Shown: positions 17,647-29,368 of the stretch, one piece after another | Layout of the letters: each line of letters starts with the position of its first letter | How positions within the stretch are numbered: position 1 is the first letter of the stretch | Origin: Siderastrea radians | Taxonomy: Eukaryota > Cnidaria > Anthozoa > Scleractinia > Rhizangiidae | NCBI GenBank assembly: GCA_964017195.1 | Contig: OZ024894.1 | Span: 29,771,325 to 29,835,324 of the forward strand | Length of the DNA stretch: 64,000 nucleotides | Direction: 5' to 3' | Notes under the pieces: generated by a model | What the model was told of the DNA's origin: nothing | Database searches by the model: none | The model's input: the letters and a program-made list of their open reading frames with translations, nothing else | Translations under genes and position numbers: made by a program

Positions 17647-18199
17647 TAGATTTTATTTCATCCCCTATCAACAACATGATGTGCTTCCAATATTTATCGC
17701 AGAAAGCTAAAGTTTTTTTCGATTTACTAATTGGAATATTTTTGTAAGGTATTCCCATCATCTTGAATATCTTTCTCATTACAAAATTAACGCTTATCAT
17801 TCTTTTCCGAGTTCCATTAACTTCATTAAGAACCTTACCAATCTCACAAAATATAGCATCAATCTTTTGTTTCTGACAGGTTGATATTTTAATGTCGTAT
17901 TTTTCTTCAAAATTGAGTAATATGTTATTGACATGATACTCTCTGTGATAAACCGATTTTCTGATAAATCGATGTCGATTCTTATAAAAATCAACATATT
18001 CTTTAACATAATTATATCCTTGTACGACACCACAACTTAGACATGCTAACATCCCATCATCGTTAATAATATACTGATCATCACAGCATAAATCTTTTTT
18101 CGGTTTTTCATTGGAATATTCCAATTTTTGGTCACAAAAAGGACAGGAAATTTCTCCTGATTCTTTCAGTTCATCGTGTATATCTTTATTACAATTCAT
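17636..18199 (-). CDS. VLTF3-like late transcription factor
   Basis: 187 aa. An N-terminal zinc region contains CPFC, a CC pair and CLSCGVV. The signature KSVYHREYHVNNIL and a helical C-terminal half with NFVMRKIFKMMGIP follow. This order and the KSVYxRxYHxxNxL core match the poxvirus VLTF3-like (A2-type) family known from large DNA viruses and some small relatives. It would activate late genes, fitting the common start motif in element 2. No viral RNA polymerase subunit was seen, so it would have to work with host polymerase. Best match by pattern; a profile search would decide. Confidence 0.65.
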   Translation of the reverse strand: MNCNKDIHDELKESGEISCPFCDQKLEYSNEKPKKDLCCDDQYIINDDGMLACLSCGVVQGYNYVKEYVDFYKNRHRFIRKSVYHREYHVNNILLNFEEKYDIKISTCQKQKIDAIFCEIGKVLNEVNGTRKRMISVNFVMRKIFKMMGIPYKNIPISKSKKTLAFCDKYWKHIMLLIGDEIKSIIG

Positions 18200-18245
18200 T
18201 CTATATAATAATATGAGATATTATATTTTTATGTACTTACAAACA

Positions 18246-18338
18246 TGACGTCACGCAACAGCTGTGGCGTTTTGTGGCTTAATATTATTTAAACCCATTG
18301 ACACAATAGCTATTAGTGATGACGTCACGACACAGCTG
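18246..18338. repeat. Two TGACGTCACG + CAGCTG modules (CRE-like)
   Basis: TGACGTCA at 18246-18253 and again at 18320-18327, each followed 5-6 bases later by CAGCTG. The palindromic CRE and E-box pair repeated at 74-bp spacing at the edge of element 2 suggests an enhancer or terminal regulatory block. Confidence 0.7.
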
Positions 18339-18388
18339 TGTCGGTCTCCATACAAGTTCCGTAAGCACAGTCTACTTTTCTGTTCACT

Positions 18389-18505
18389 ACAAACTTTACT
18401 GACAAACTTTACTGACAAACTTTACTGACAAACTTTACTGACAAACTTTACTGACAAACTTTACTGACAAACTTTACTGACAAACTTTACTGACAAACTT
18501 TACTT
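18389..18505. repeat. Nine-copy 13-bp tandem array
   Basis: ACAAACTTTACTG is repeated nine times without interruption; only the last base of the last unit differs. Such regularity implies recent expansion. It lies beyond the last element-2 gene. Confidence 0.92.
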
Positions 18506-18716
18506 CAAATACAAGTTCATCTGATATTACATGACAATCTGATGACTCATCGGGAAAGTCCCATTTCATCATAAACTTCCTGTTTTCACCAGACATGTCC
18601 AGACTTGTTTCTCGGTATGACTTCCTGTTGTATGAAGTCACGCGATGGAAAATGCGTTCGTTTTCCACATGAAATAAAACATATAGTATCCAAATCCAAA
18701 TAATTGCGCTCATGTA

Positions 18717-18785
18717 ATAAAATACATATAGTTATCCATAAAATTATTGCCATGAAAATAAAATACATATAGTTATCCATAAAAT
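18717..18785. repeat. Direct repeat pair, 28 bp
   Basis: ATAAAATACATATAGTTATC plus CATAAAAT occurs at 18717-18744 and 18758-18785, a 41-bp period. Confidence 0.8.
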
Positions 18786-18809
18786 GATCTCCATCTGATG
18801 GAAAGTAGA

Positions 18810-18868
18810 TATAGAGTTGGTTCGGTAACAGATCATTTTCAAAATGATCTGGTACCGCCAACTCTATA
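18810..18868. repeat. 59-bp near-perfect hairpin
   Basis: TATAGAGTTGG at the left pairs with CCAACTCTATA at the right, and the centre pairs AGATCATTTT with AAAATGATCT. Short mismatched bulges separate the two stems. It marks the right border of the repeat-rich edge of element 2 and could be a terminal hairpin or recombination site. Confidence 0.85.
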
Positions 18869-21800
18869 ACTATTCGAAGGCTTATCGAAGAAACACGAGT
18901 GTTTAAGCCAAGAATATTTTATTATGCAAATTATGGATATAAAAATTAAGAAGCAATTGTTAACACTCCAGAAACAAACAATAGGTTGCATGCAGTCTAA
19001 AAAAATCGTGTGTTTTCCGTCGAAAATAAACGAAAGAAAAAAGCATTGGTGCTGAACCAATTAATATTTATACCACACACAAAATAGAAAGAGAATTTTA
19101 CTACCGAAATTTTTAAAGCGGATTTTTCCGCTTAAACGTAGAATTAAACACTAAAACCAAAAAGAACGACGAAATCGATCTCTTTTATTATTTTCCAGTG
19201 GAGCAGTGTTTATACACACAAAAAAACAGTTCACGGCGTTCTACTTACGAAAGACCCAGATGTTGATAAATATTGGACACAAAATGTGTGATGTTGATAA
19301 ATATTCGAGATAGAAATAGAAACAGTATTTTATTTTCATTTTGTTTTGCTGGAAAAATTCTGAAAAGTTGCAATTAACGTTTCAACTAACAGATAAAGAA
19401 TAAAAAGAACGGTACAGATACAACAAGCGAGCACTCAACGCATTTATTATTATTGTTATTATGAAAATTTTTATTTAACAATACTTAAAATGCACAATAT
19501 TTCCTGCCACACGATTAAACGCACGAGCAATCATTGATGCATAAACCAAAGATTTTATACTGCAGAGCTTTTCATGAATATTTCGCGCAATGTCGCTATC
19601 ATTCGTCGCACTTCGTGCATACGCTTTAAATAAATGAATACTGATGATCTAGTCTCTCACCCGCGGCCTTAACCCCGTTCTGTCTGGGCTTTTTAAGAGT
19701 TTCTGAGCCTGGGGGGGGGGGAGGCGGTACGCACCTATCGGAAGGCTTAACAGGATTGGCTGAGAAGACAAAAGAACAAACAATAAAACAATGACCCTAG
19801 CCCTTAAAACAATAGAGGTGCGTGATATAGGAAGCCAATAAAATTACAGGTTCCGAAGAGGTGCGTGGCTTATGGGGGGGGGGGGGACAAAGATCTCAAA
19901 AAGTATTAAAGCTCTTGGGATGAAACTTGGCACGTTTTTAGCACGTCATTAGCTTGACAGATTGGGCTTATGACGTGTCAATTATGACGTGTCATGACGA
20001 TACAATAACGTTACAAACCCGCCATTTTGAATTTGAGGCCGCCATCTTGAATCCTGAACCTGAAGTCATACAGCTGACAATGACGTAACCAAAAACTATA
20101 TGATTTTGTTCTAAGAAACATAGTCAAAAAACGAACGAAGGGGATAAAACTGAAAAAAGACTGAAAAAAGGCAGAAATGAGTCAAAATACACTTCTGAGT
20201 AGACGGTTGCCATGGAAACTTCAATCATCATAGTCACGTCATTGACACAAGAAAAATTTTCTCTGCTAAATTTTAGTAAAAGTCACTAGACTTGGCGATT
20301 ATTCGTCCAGCCGTTTAAAAGTTACAATTCGTTAAAGTCAGCGCGGTCACAATGCCCCCCCTCCCCCCCTAGGCTAAATGGGGTTAAGGAAATAACATTG
20401 GGTAAACTTAATATTATCTAATAGATATAGACCAGTCTAATTATTTGCCTCAGTACAATTCAAGTAAATGCGCTGACATCTTTCTCACCTGAACTTCTTT
20501 GGGTTATCGTTGCCTTTTTAGTTGGTTCTGCTAAACTGAATGAAAGAGTAATTATCACTTTTAAAGAAGTTTCAGAACAGAAAACAAGGTTTTCTATCTT
20601 TATGCCTTTAACAATGGTACCAGGTCACATGAGCTTTTGTTTTGTTCCAAATCTGAATGTAGAACACCAGGACACCTTCACGATTTTCTGTTTAACTGAC
20701 AGGAATTCAGCAAATTATTTTTACAATTCAATTCGTGCCAATTCAGCATTTCTTTCAAATTCAAACCTCAGTTTGCATTTCAAATTTCGCGAAAATTGAG
20801 ATAGTTATATCCAATCGTTGTGTGCAAATCGAATATTGTAAATGAGCCTATTACTCTGGCCTACAACCATAACTAGCGCGCAAGTCTGTCGCAAGAATGT
20901 CTACCGCTAAGGACTCGTTCATGTAACTTAACATCACTACCTATCTCCGGAAAGAATTAACCCCTTGGTAAGATCTAGAACGCTAATTCAAAACAGATAG
21001 AGATTCATAACCAACTAAACGCCTTGCGCTAACCTGAAAAAAACATTTTGTTTATATGGAGCTAAGCGTGTCCTTCTATCCGAGGCGGTAGCACTACTTC
21101 TTGATGTGGCTGTCGGCGAGGTACTATGATGCATGCAGTCTCCTTGGCAGTCATTTGTAAGGGTAAAAAGTAACTGCAAGACTGACGAGGTGCCCCATAA
21201 GGGTGAAGTTTACAAAGAGGTAGTGTAGTTGTCAGTGATACACAGGAAAAGAAAGACAGAAAGATAGATGACAGCGTGTCCTATTTCTCCGTATAATCCA
21301 CGTCTTTGTTTTGCGGTCGATAATAGTGGACAATTGGGTTGTGAGACTCTTACTTACGTGGCCGCTACCCGATCAACATTTCGAATCGACAGAAATGTAT
21401 CTCATGCTCAAATGTTACAGTTCGTACTGTTATTATTATCCCTAGCACATAAATCAAAGTCACACGCCCCCGTTGTTAAACTACCCACCACCCCCCCCCC
21501 CCACCCTTTGGTTTTTACTGTGTTTGCAAAAAATTTTACGTTTTGCAGAAAGCCTGTCATGTGCTCTACAGTGTGCGGTATATATTATATTATGGTATAT
21601 ATTATACGCCAGGGCCTGTGATGTCAGTCCAGATGCCCCCCATCTTAGCCGCCATCTGGGATGACATCACAGGCCCCAATTAATTAACCACAATTAGAAA
21701 TCATTAAAAACGGCGAAAATTGAAAAGTTTTGCTGCTGGACGTGTAAAATACGCCACAACTAAAACACTCTGCTGCTTTGTCAACATTTCGTTTTTTTTT

Positions 21801-22349
21801 TTAACTTAAAAAAGACGAAAAACACTCATCTTTGTTCAAAAATGGCTTGACCGCCTGCTTCTTATGGCGTCATATCCCGTCACCATAACTTCGGATTCTT
21901 ATCAAACTTTTGTCAAAATATGTCTAAAAAGATTACAGAAACTTAACTAAATATTTCAAAGACTTGCTGAACTTTGTTGCCTTGTTTACACAGAAAGAGT
22001 GTTTGCAAATTACTTTCTTTTGTATATAGTACACCACAGCTTAATATGTAGTACTCCACAATACGGCCAAAACTCAGGCATAGTTGTATTGGTCAAAAAG
22101 ACCGGGAAACGCAAAGCTAGCCAATGCAGCGATTTGTATCTACCAGATGGGAAAGGTAGCTAAAATACAACTCAACAGGAGCCTCACCCATAGCATTCTC
22201 AATGTAAACCAATTTATTTGTGTTTTGAAAAACCTCATATCTTAGCTTTAGATAAGAAAGAACACTTACCAAATTTTGGAGGGAATTCAAGTCATACTTA
22301 AATCAGATAAGAAGTGTTATAAAAGGAGCCCCACCTTCCTGAACCATAC
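18869..22349. other. Host non-coding DNA
   Basis: AT-rich with homopolymer G tracts near 19,712 and 19,875, the GCCGCCATCTTG-type sequence common in animal repeats, and an inverted repeat around GGCCTGTGATGTCA / TGACATCACAGGCC (21,612-21,674). No ORF here has protein-like composition. Confidence 0.6.
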
Positions 22350-22769
22350 CTTTCTCATCGTTACATTCATTGGCCCTCTCACAAATATATCCGATGCCAC
22401 GTTTTCTCTGGTCACAATTGATATCATCATACCTCAAATAATAACTGTTCGTGAACATTTTAGCATAGTTTCCATTACCACTGGGTTGATATGGTGCCCA
22501 ATAGAGGTATCTTCCTGATGAACTCTTATTCTTGTCGTTGCTCACCCACCTCCACTCTCCCGATTGTTTTTTTAAGCCTATGAAATATTCAGAGGTTTCC
22601 ATCGTTTGAATAGTTTTGTTCAGAAACCGCCACTCTTCAACACTTTCAATAGAAACAAGGTCTTTCCCTGCCATATTGCACAGGCGTCTGCTGTCCTCCC
22701 AACTAACTGGTACAGACTCAAATGTCATATGAAATGTGTAATTAGAACAGCCGAAGACAAGCGTGCGAC
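22350..22769 (-). CDS. C-type lectin-like domain exon
   Basis: A 420-base exon bounded by AG at 22771-22770 and a GTATGG donor at 22349, phase 1 at both ends. The translation starts GCSNYTFHM and continues VSWEDSRRLC, LVSIESVEEW, FIGLKK, WRWVSN, YWAPYQPSGNG, DDINCDQ and GYICE. These are the canonical order of a CTLD with its conserved cysteines and Trp residues. The sugar-binding tripeptide reads QPS instead of EPN or QPD and the WND motif is replaced by YDDINC, so classical calcium-dependent sugar binding is doubtful. The other exons of the gene were not found. Confidence 0.8.
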
Positions 22770-23092
22770 CTCAAAAGAAAAGAAAGAACAATATTATAGA
22801 GATAAGTTAACATTGAAATCCTTATCATGACATTTGTAACTCGCGTGTGATGCATGACTTCCAAAATGCCAGGGAACATAAAAAGTTTATCATTTGGCTT
22901 GTATTCCATTAATTCCTATACAATTTAATAAATTTATCAAAAAAGGAACAGACTTCGATTTGGTTGTTGTGATTTCTGGATGAGCTCACGGTAAGTGTTT
23001 CTAACCTTGGCCCGATAACTGAATGCTTACTTGTACATTTTTTCAGTTCCGGGTATCGATAACGCCTTATTCACCACCTGATCAGTGTTGTT
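22770..23092. other. Host non-coding DNA
   Basis: Pyrimidine-rich intron sequence upstream of the lectin exon on the minus strand. No further exon recognised. Confidence 0.5.
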
Positions 23093-23723
23093 CCTTAACC
23101 CTTTACCGTCAGCGTTTTTCCCTTAGAAAAACGCATTTTTTACCGCTAAAGCGGTTTTTGAAGTGCTATGGTGCCAAATGCCACTAAACTTTGCTACAAA
23201 AGCGTTTTCTTACATTTTAGCTCAATTTTGAGCCAGCTTCTGTTGAAAATTGTACATTATTTTGGTTTCAGGCATGCGCATAAGCCAAAATTTGGTTTGT
23301 TTGTTTTTTTTTTTTTTTTTTTTTTGCTGATTCATTTCTAATTTTTTCTCGCTTCTTTTGCTTTCCTTTTTCTCTCCCTTTCTTTTCTCTTTATCTTCTA
23401 CCCTTTATCACCTTTCTATCCACTGGAAAAGTTTTGGCCTCAGTCCTTCTAAAAACCTGGAAATGGAACATTGATCAACTAGGTGACTTGGCCTATTTTA
23501 CCACCAACTTTGCAGCCAAAATTGGACACGTTTTTCTGGTATAGCTCTGCCAGGATTTGGTCGATATTCAAAATGGACACACGTATGGATGGATCTGTCC
23601 TTGCTGTGCTAGCTGCTTATCAAAACAATCTGGTGACGTCAAAAATGATGACGTCACAAGTGGCTGAATGGTTCCCGACTTCGACGTCGGGAAAATACAA
23701 CTCTTGACGGAAAAGAGTTAAGG
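23093..23723. mobile_element. TTAA-flanked MITE-like element, 0.63 kb
   Basis: The ends are imperfect inverted copies: CCTTAACCCTTTACCGTCA at the left and TGACGGAAAAGAGTTAAGG at the right. TTAA sits at both edges, consistent with piggyBac- or Kolobok-type target sites. A T-run of about 27 bases lies at ~23,296. A diverged partial copy in the opposite direction is present at about 49,680-50,070. Confidence 0.7.
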
Positions 23724-26392
23724 TTTAAGGTGACCGTTTAATTTTACTGAGATAGATGCTTAGTTTATATATTCATACACAAACCGTATCACCTGGTTTT
23801 AATGTACCCAGTTTTATTATATCAAAAGCCGCCGCATTCTTTTTTAGAAATAGAAGTTCAGTTCATATTGACGGCAAACTTTCTCTCTCTTGAGTAAGTA
23901 AATTACAGCCAAGAAACAACACAGGGCAGTCTATATACTAAAGGCACTGTTCTACTCACTATCGCTGGTATTGTAAAAATGTGGACAACGCTTTGAGTAA
24001 CAGAGTTTGTTTTGACAGAAGCTGTACTAGTGAGAATTTATGTATTCACATTCACTGGTCTTCAATCGAGAAAAACCGTTTAATTGAAAAGACGAAAACC
24101 ACCAACATTGGTCGAAAAGTAAACAGAAACAATAACCAAAGTTAATTAAAATGATCTAGGAATGTAAAATGTAGCAAAATGAAGCTAAAATTTTTCCCTT
24201 AGCCGAGGCCTTTATTGCTCCCCCACCCCCCGCACTGCTTTAAAAAATATTTAAAAAAAAAAACGTCCACTGTGTTTTCTTTTAGATCCGCAACGCGAAC
24301 TGATAGCGGCATCTAACATGGGAACCAGGCGGTGTGCGTCACGAGATTTGACCAATCAGAACGCGTCATTTGTGTAGGCATTTTCGCGCTCGGAAAGAGC
24401 CGCTTCGAGAAGTGTATGAGGTGAAATTTTCGTTATTTTCGACGCTTGTGATTTTGTTCTCGGAATTCTACCTCATCCTAAAGTTTTTGGAATACCATAT
24501 CTTAGTTCTGGTCAGGTTATCGTTGAAGGTAAATGTTTTAGTCGTGTTTATGAGAAGTTCTAAGTGGGCAGTTAGCTGAAAGCCGCCATGTTGATTTCAC
24601 TGTTAATGTCACAGTTCTTTATGGACTCGAAGCTGCTTACTGTTAACGGTATTTGCCCATTATCTTGGCCAGTTAGGTAGTATAACTTTTCTTCTTTCGA
24701 AATTTCGGGGTCTACCCGGGTCTACCCCTTATAGTCTCTCCGTTACAAGCCGTTGAAAGTATCGTAGAATGAAGAGATCGTGTAAACCAAGTAGCAGATC
24801 TCCCGGGAAACCGGCTGATAAAGTAGGCCGAGATGAAAGCCCACACCAAGGGAATAACATCAAACTTCGAAAGGTTCCGCTCAAATTTGAACTAAAAAAG
24901 AGGAAAAAGGTCAATTTCTATAATGCCTCGGGCATTTCAGCCTTTTATCTCCCTTGTTTGTGTTTATGAGGTCCAAGCAAGTTACCCGGGTGCTGTAAAA
25001 AGTGAGCTTATTTTATAATACGATTTTTTTTAAGTCGTCAGTGAAGCTGTTTCTTTTGTTGCTTTTTGTCACAAGACATAAACAGTGATTTTATTTGTAC
25101 ATTCTGGTAATAAAATGGCGAGCAAAACTACTTGTACAAGCAAAAGTTGGTACTGCTTTGTCACTGTTTAGTGTGTAATATTATTTTCTGACAGTCAGCT
25201 CTACAACAACTGTGCACGTCTCTGCCACCAGTGGAATAGATTATGTATGAACTTTATTTCAGTGCTTAAAGTTCGAGGCTAATTTTGATTTCTAATGGCT
25301 TATCGGCTTAAGATACTTGTGGATATGTTCACACTTGGTGTCTGTGCACCTGCACAGACTGGTGCTGTGTTACTGGGTATCCAAAAATATGTAATATTGT
25401 GTACACACTTTGAAAATGAAGCTCTCTTTTGCTCCATTAGAGCCAATTTAAAAATGTGAGCATAGGCAGGAGTTATTGGTATATAAGCGGACTGACAGAA
25501 GGTGTTTGCTAAGTTGTAACCTTGGAATTAAAGGAAGACATAAACACATGGAATCGGTGATCACTCTAGAGCCCAAGCACAGATCTTCATCTCACAGTGT
25601 AGTAAGGTACCCAAATCCATACATGAGTACTTGAAAAAAAGGTGTGTTCACCTATAAAAGTGCCCAGTGAAAATAGTAATCAGTGCAAAAAGCAATAGGT
25701 ATCCTGTGTGTATGTCTCGTTTGGAAGTCTTCTACTACTCTGGTCTTTGATTTAGGAGTTTGAAGGTTTTCTTCTTTTTTTTTTCCATAGTGCTGCCACT
25801 GAGATGCACTGTGTGCACCAGTCTTTTCTCACAGAGAAGATGAAATAAATATTTACTTGGTATTCTTGGACGCCTTGTAACCCAAGCTACAAAGTGAAAC
25901 AGTTGGAATAAAGTTGATTGTATTGCAAGTAAATTTTAGCACTGTGCTTTACATAGTAAATGAACTACACCCTCTAACTGACAAACAAGACAACAGTAAA
26001 GTAACTTGCTGACTCCTGTCGGCAATATAACAAACACCAAAGTTTTTACAAGAACAGCTGCATTCAGGGGCCAATTCATTAAAACTTTGATGATTATTTA
26101 CAAGTGTACTGTTTTTAAAACAATAGCTGCACTTGTAAAAGTTTTATTGAATTTACCCCTGGTCATAATCAAGTTCTGGTTGGAGCTTTGCCCATACTGC
26201 TTTATCTTTAAAATGTCCATATACAGGTGGGGGGTGGCTAGCTACCTTTCAGATATGTCCAGAAACACAGGCCAGTGAGCTATTTTAGAAGCAATTATCA
26301 TGATAGCCATCACAAAATGTCCTCAGGGATTAAAAGGAAATTTGAAGTGATCTGAAAGTAACAATTGAAGCTGTCACATAGAAAGAGCTTTC
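23724..26392. other. Host non-coding DNA with a possible promoter region
   Basis: A CpG-richer stretch at about 24,280-24,780 precedes an ORF at 24,769 whose first ~47 codons are Lys/Arg-rich (MKRSCKPSSRSPGKP). This could be the first exon of a plus-strand gene, but no convincing donor or downstream exon was found. The rest shows no coding signal. Confidence 0.4.
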
Positions 26393-26573
26393 TCAACAAT
26401 CCTTGCCTGTATTTCTGGAATCGTCAGCTTTCCCTAGCTCGTATGTGTCTTTTGTGGTATTACTGGAGCGTGGTAAAGAAACATTCATGGCATAGCTGTA
26501 AACTCCTGGCTTTGCTATAAATTTCTTCTCATCAAACTTCAGCAAGAGCACTGGATTTGCAGGCAAGGTATTC
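26393..26573 (-). CDS. Possible terminal host exon, unrecognised
   Basis: A TTTTTGCCTCTAG acceptor is followed by 60 codons to a TGA, including LLLKFDEKKFIAKPGVYSY and a Ser/Thr-rich NVSLPRSSNTTKD with N-glycosylation sites. Composition looks coding. A separate ORF starting MLLAVVVLEIQVF at 27,531 has a GTAAGC donor after 27 codons and could be a first exon, but the phases could not be linked. No family recognised. Confidence 0.3.
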
Positions 26574-29368
26574 CTAGAGGCAAAAATTATCCCTGAGCTC
26601 TGATGGTACACACTGTCAAATATGTGATGTTTCAATTACCAGATCAGATAACATTGTTACACTTATTTACTATCCAGCCCACTATCCAGCCTACACATGT
26701 CCACGTAAAGGAGTAATCCACTCAAATGTTCCATACTTTCAACTGACTTGGTACAGACAAGACAGAGAGATACATTTTATTTTATAAAATAACGAAGATA
26801 CTATGTGCACTCTGAGTGGCTGAATTGTGTGTTTGCAGTTGAATAAAGTAAGGAAAACCTTTTCCTGTGTTTGGATGGCCTGATATACAGCAAACACTCA
26901 AGTTGGGGGGGGAGGGGAATTCTCAAAAGTCTATACGCAACCCAGGCTGGGCACTCCCTGCAAACCCCCAAGGGTTTGCATAACTGTCTTGAATTCTCCC
27001 AACATTCTTGTGTTTATATCAGGCTATGCAAACACAGAAAAAGTTTTTCTACCATTTGCTTGAATACAATGTTTTACAGTGAAACCTGTTGACAAAATTA
27101 TTTTCACATATTTTCGGTAAAAGAAAACACCTCTCTTAAGCAGACAAGAAGGTCAATGAATAACATCGGTATCAATTTTTTTTATAATCAGTGACTGTAG
27201 GAATGTAGGTTAGCAACTTGTTAAAATAGGAAGCAGAGGAGTATATACACATATGGAAGTATCGCTCTACCTTGGGATCAGCATCACTAGTCTTATAGCA
27301 AGGTTGAGAAAACTGATGTACAGTGTTTGATATAAGAGAAAATAAAACATGCTTGATGAAGTACACACCTTTAGTAAAATCAAGGACAACAGCATAAATG
27401 ATGTTATTAAAACAACAAAGTTTTTTATTTTTGTGTGGCCGTGAGCTTACATCAACAAACTTGGGGAATCCCTTTGAATGGCTGTTATCAGGAAAGACTT
27501 GAATTTCCAGGACGACTACCGCAAGTAACATTTTGTCTAATACGTTTCCAGTAAGTTGTTAGGCTATTTCCTTGTGTTGCTTCCTTTGCCTGAAGGAAGA
27601 TCTGATTCCATGTTTGTAAAAAACCGTAATCACACCTTAGCCGGCTTTCTCACCTTGCTCGTTGTCCACGCTCTCTAATCTTTCCCGGTAGCGTAAGTCC
27701 GTGAACGATACCAGCAAACTAAGTGTTGTGGATCTCTTTTACCGCTGATCTAGTCAAGGTACCAAACTAATACGAAAACCTTTCCGAGAAACGAACGTTT
27801 CAGCTCTTGTTTACATAGTGGTCTGTGCACATTCGATCGACTCCGAATCGTGAAAAAACGTATTCGCCTGGTCCATGTAACCAAAACATTAACCAGTCAA
27901 AACAATCTACATTCGTGTCCTCAGTTATTCTTTTCAAAACGAGAAACAGAGTCTTAATTCTCATTTTTACCGCCATTGTAAGGTCTCTCCTGAGATGTTT
28001 ACTCCATCGTGCCTAGAGGGAAATGGACATCAGTTATATTTTTACCCATGACCCTTTGTGGGCCGTGACGCACACCGCCTGCATGGGAACCATGTCATGG
28101 TTTCGAAAATGGCGGCCATCTTGAATCCGCCATCTTGGGTTTCTTGTTGTGTGGCTTCATGGAATGAAGCCCTCATTGTTATCCCCCGGTAGGGTTTGTC
28201 AGTGGACATATATAGACCTACTATTCTCTGGTTCACTTGTGGTATACCTTCGAAGCCAAGTGCGCGTCGCGCATGTCACGTAGGGTATAAAGGTTCAAAA
28301 AGCCAGGGAGTACAAATTGCGTCAAGTTTCCGGTGTAAGATTTTAGTCTTTTTGTTTCTTTATGGTTTTGGTCGTGCTCCTTTTCATCAGATACAATTCT
28401 TGATGACGCGTCAGTTGCCTGGATGGGTTCCCTATGTTTTTAATATGCTTGTTAGATGTTTATTAGTGTGATAGTCTATAGACGAAAGAAAACAATGCAA
28501 TCTTTTAGCTAACTACCCTTTTTTAAACGCAAAGGCCAATCAACAACTTTTGAAAGTGTATGACTGTCTTCCAATTTGTCTCTACGTTTTAGTATCGAAG
28601 TTATATGATAGTATACGCCTATTTCAAATAAATTTGCTTCGGTGATGCATGATACATGATCCTTGTTTCATAGACCGCAAAGCATCATGATTGCTATAAA
28701 TAAATGTATTGATCACTTTTCTTGCTGAAGACATTACAGGAGAAACCAAATCATAAAAAAATATATACATTTGCCCTTGCTTTAGGACTAGTAGCTAGCG
28801 AAAAGCAGCCATAAATTTTACGAGCATGATGCAATGCGGTCTATGAAGCAACCTTTTTTTGAAATTAAGGTATATATTCTGTCACTTGTACGTGACAGTT
28901 TTTTGTAGATCGTGCTGTCTCATTATTATAATTTAACGGAAATCAGCTACTTGACCTCATACCCACAAAGTAGTAGCTCAACTAACCAAGAGATTATTGC
29001 GATAAGCATCTAATTTTTTTTCGTGATGGTATCAATGGTGACAGAACGATACAATGTGTTGTGATTGACAATCAAATCAGCCTGAAAACGTGAAATCATG
29101 CGACTAATTACTGGGCTGAAAAATATCCTTCGTTATACCGGGGTCTTCGTTATATAGGGGCTCATTACACCGGGGTTCCACTGTAATTTGAACTCCACAC
29201 TAGTATGCCTCAGCATACCGTTTATTTTTTCCATAGCCGTTAGAATGATCTAAAACTTAATGAAAAACACAAAAAGAACACTCAAATGATCTAAAGAATG
29301 TAAAGTTTGCGAAACAACGTTAATAACAGTAAACTTTTAATATTTCGAGAAATTTGTCTGTCAAAATA
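26574..29368. other. Host non-coding DNA
   Basis: Apart from the tentative first exon near 27,531-27,451 (minus) no gene is supported. A CTTTCGCTGG-poor, AT-rich sequence with scattered GCCATCTTG repeats; 28,060-28,170 carries the ATGGCGGCCATCTTG motif found in several dispersed repeats of this window. Confidence 0.4.

Noticed and set aside
18389..18505. Regular repeat array considered as CRISPR
   Set aside because: The units are directly adjacent 13-mers without spacers, in animal/viral DNA.
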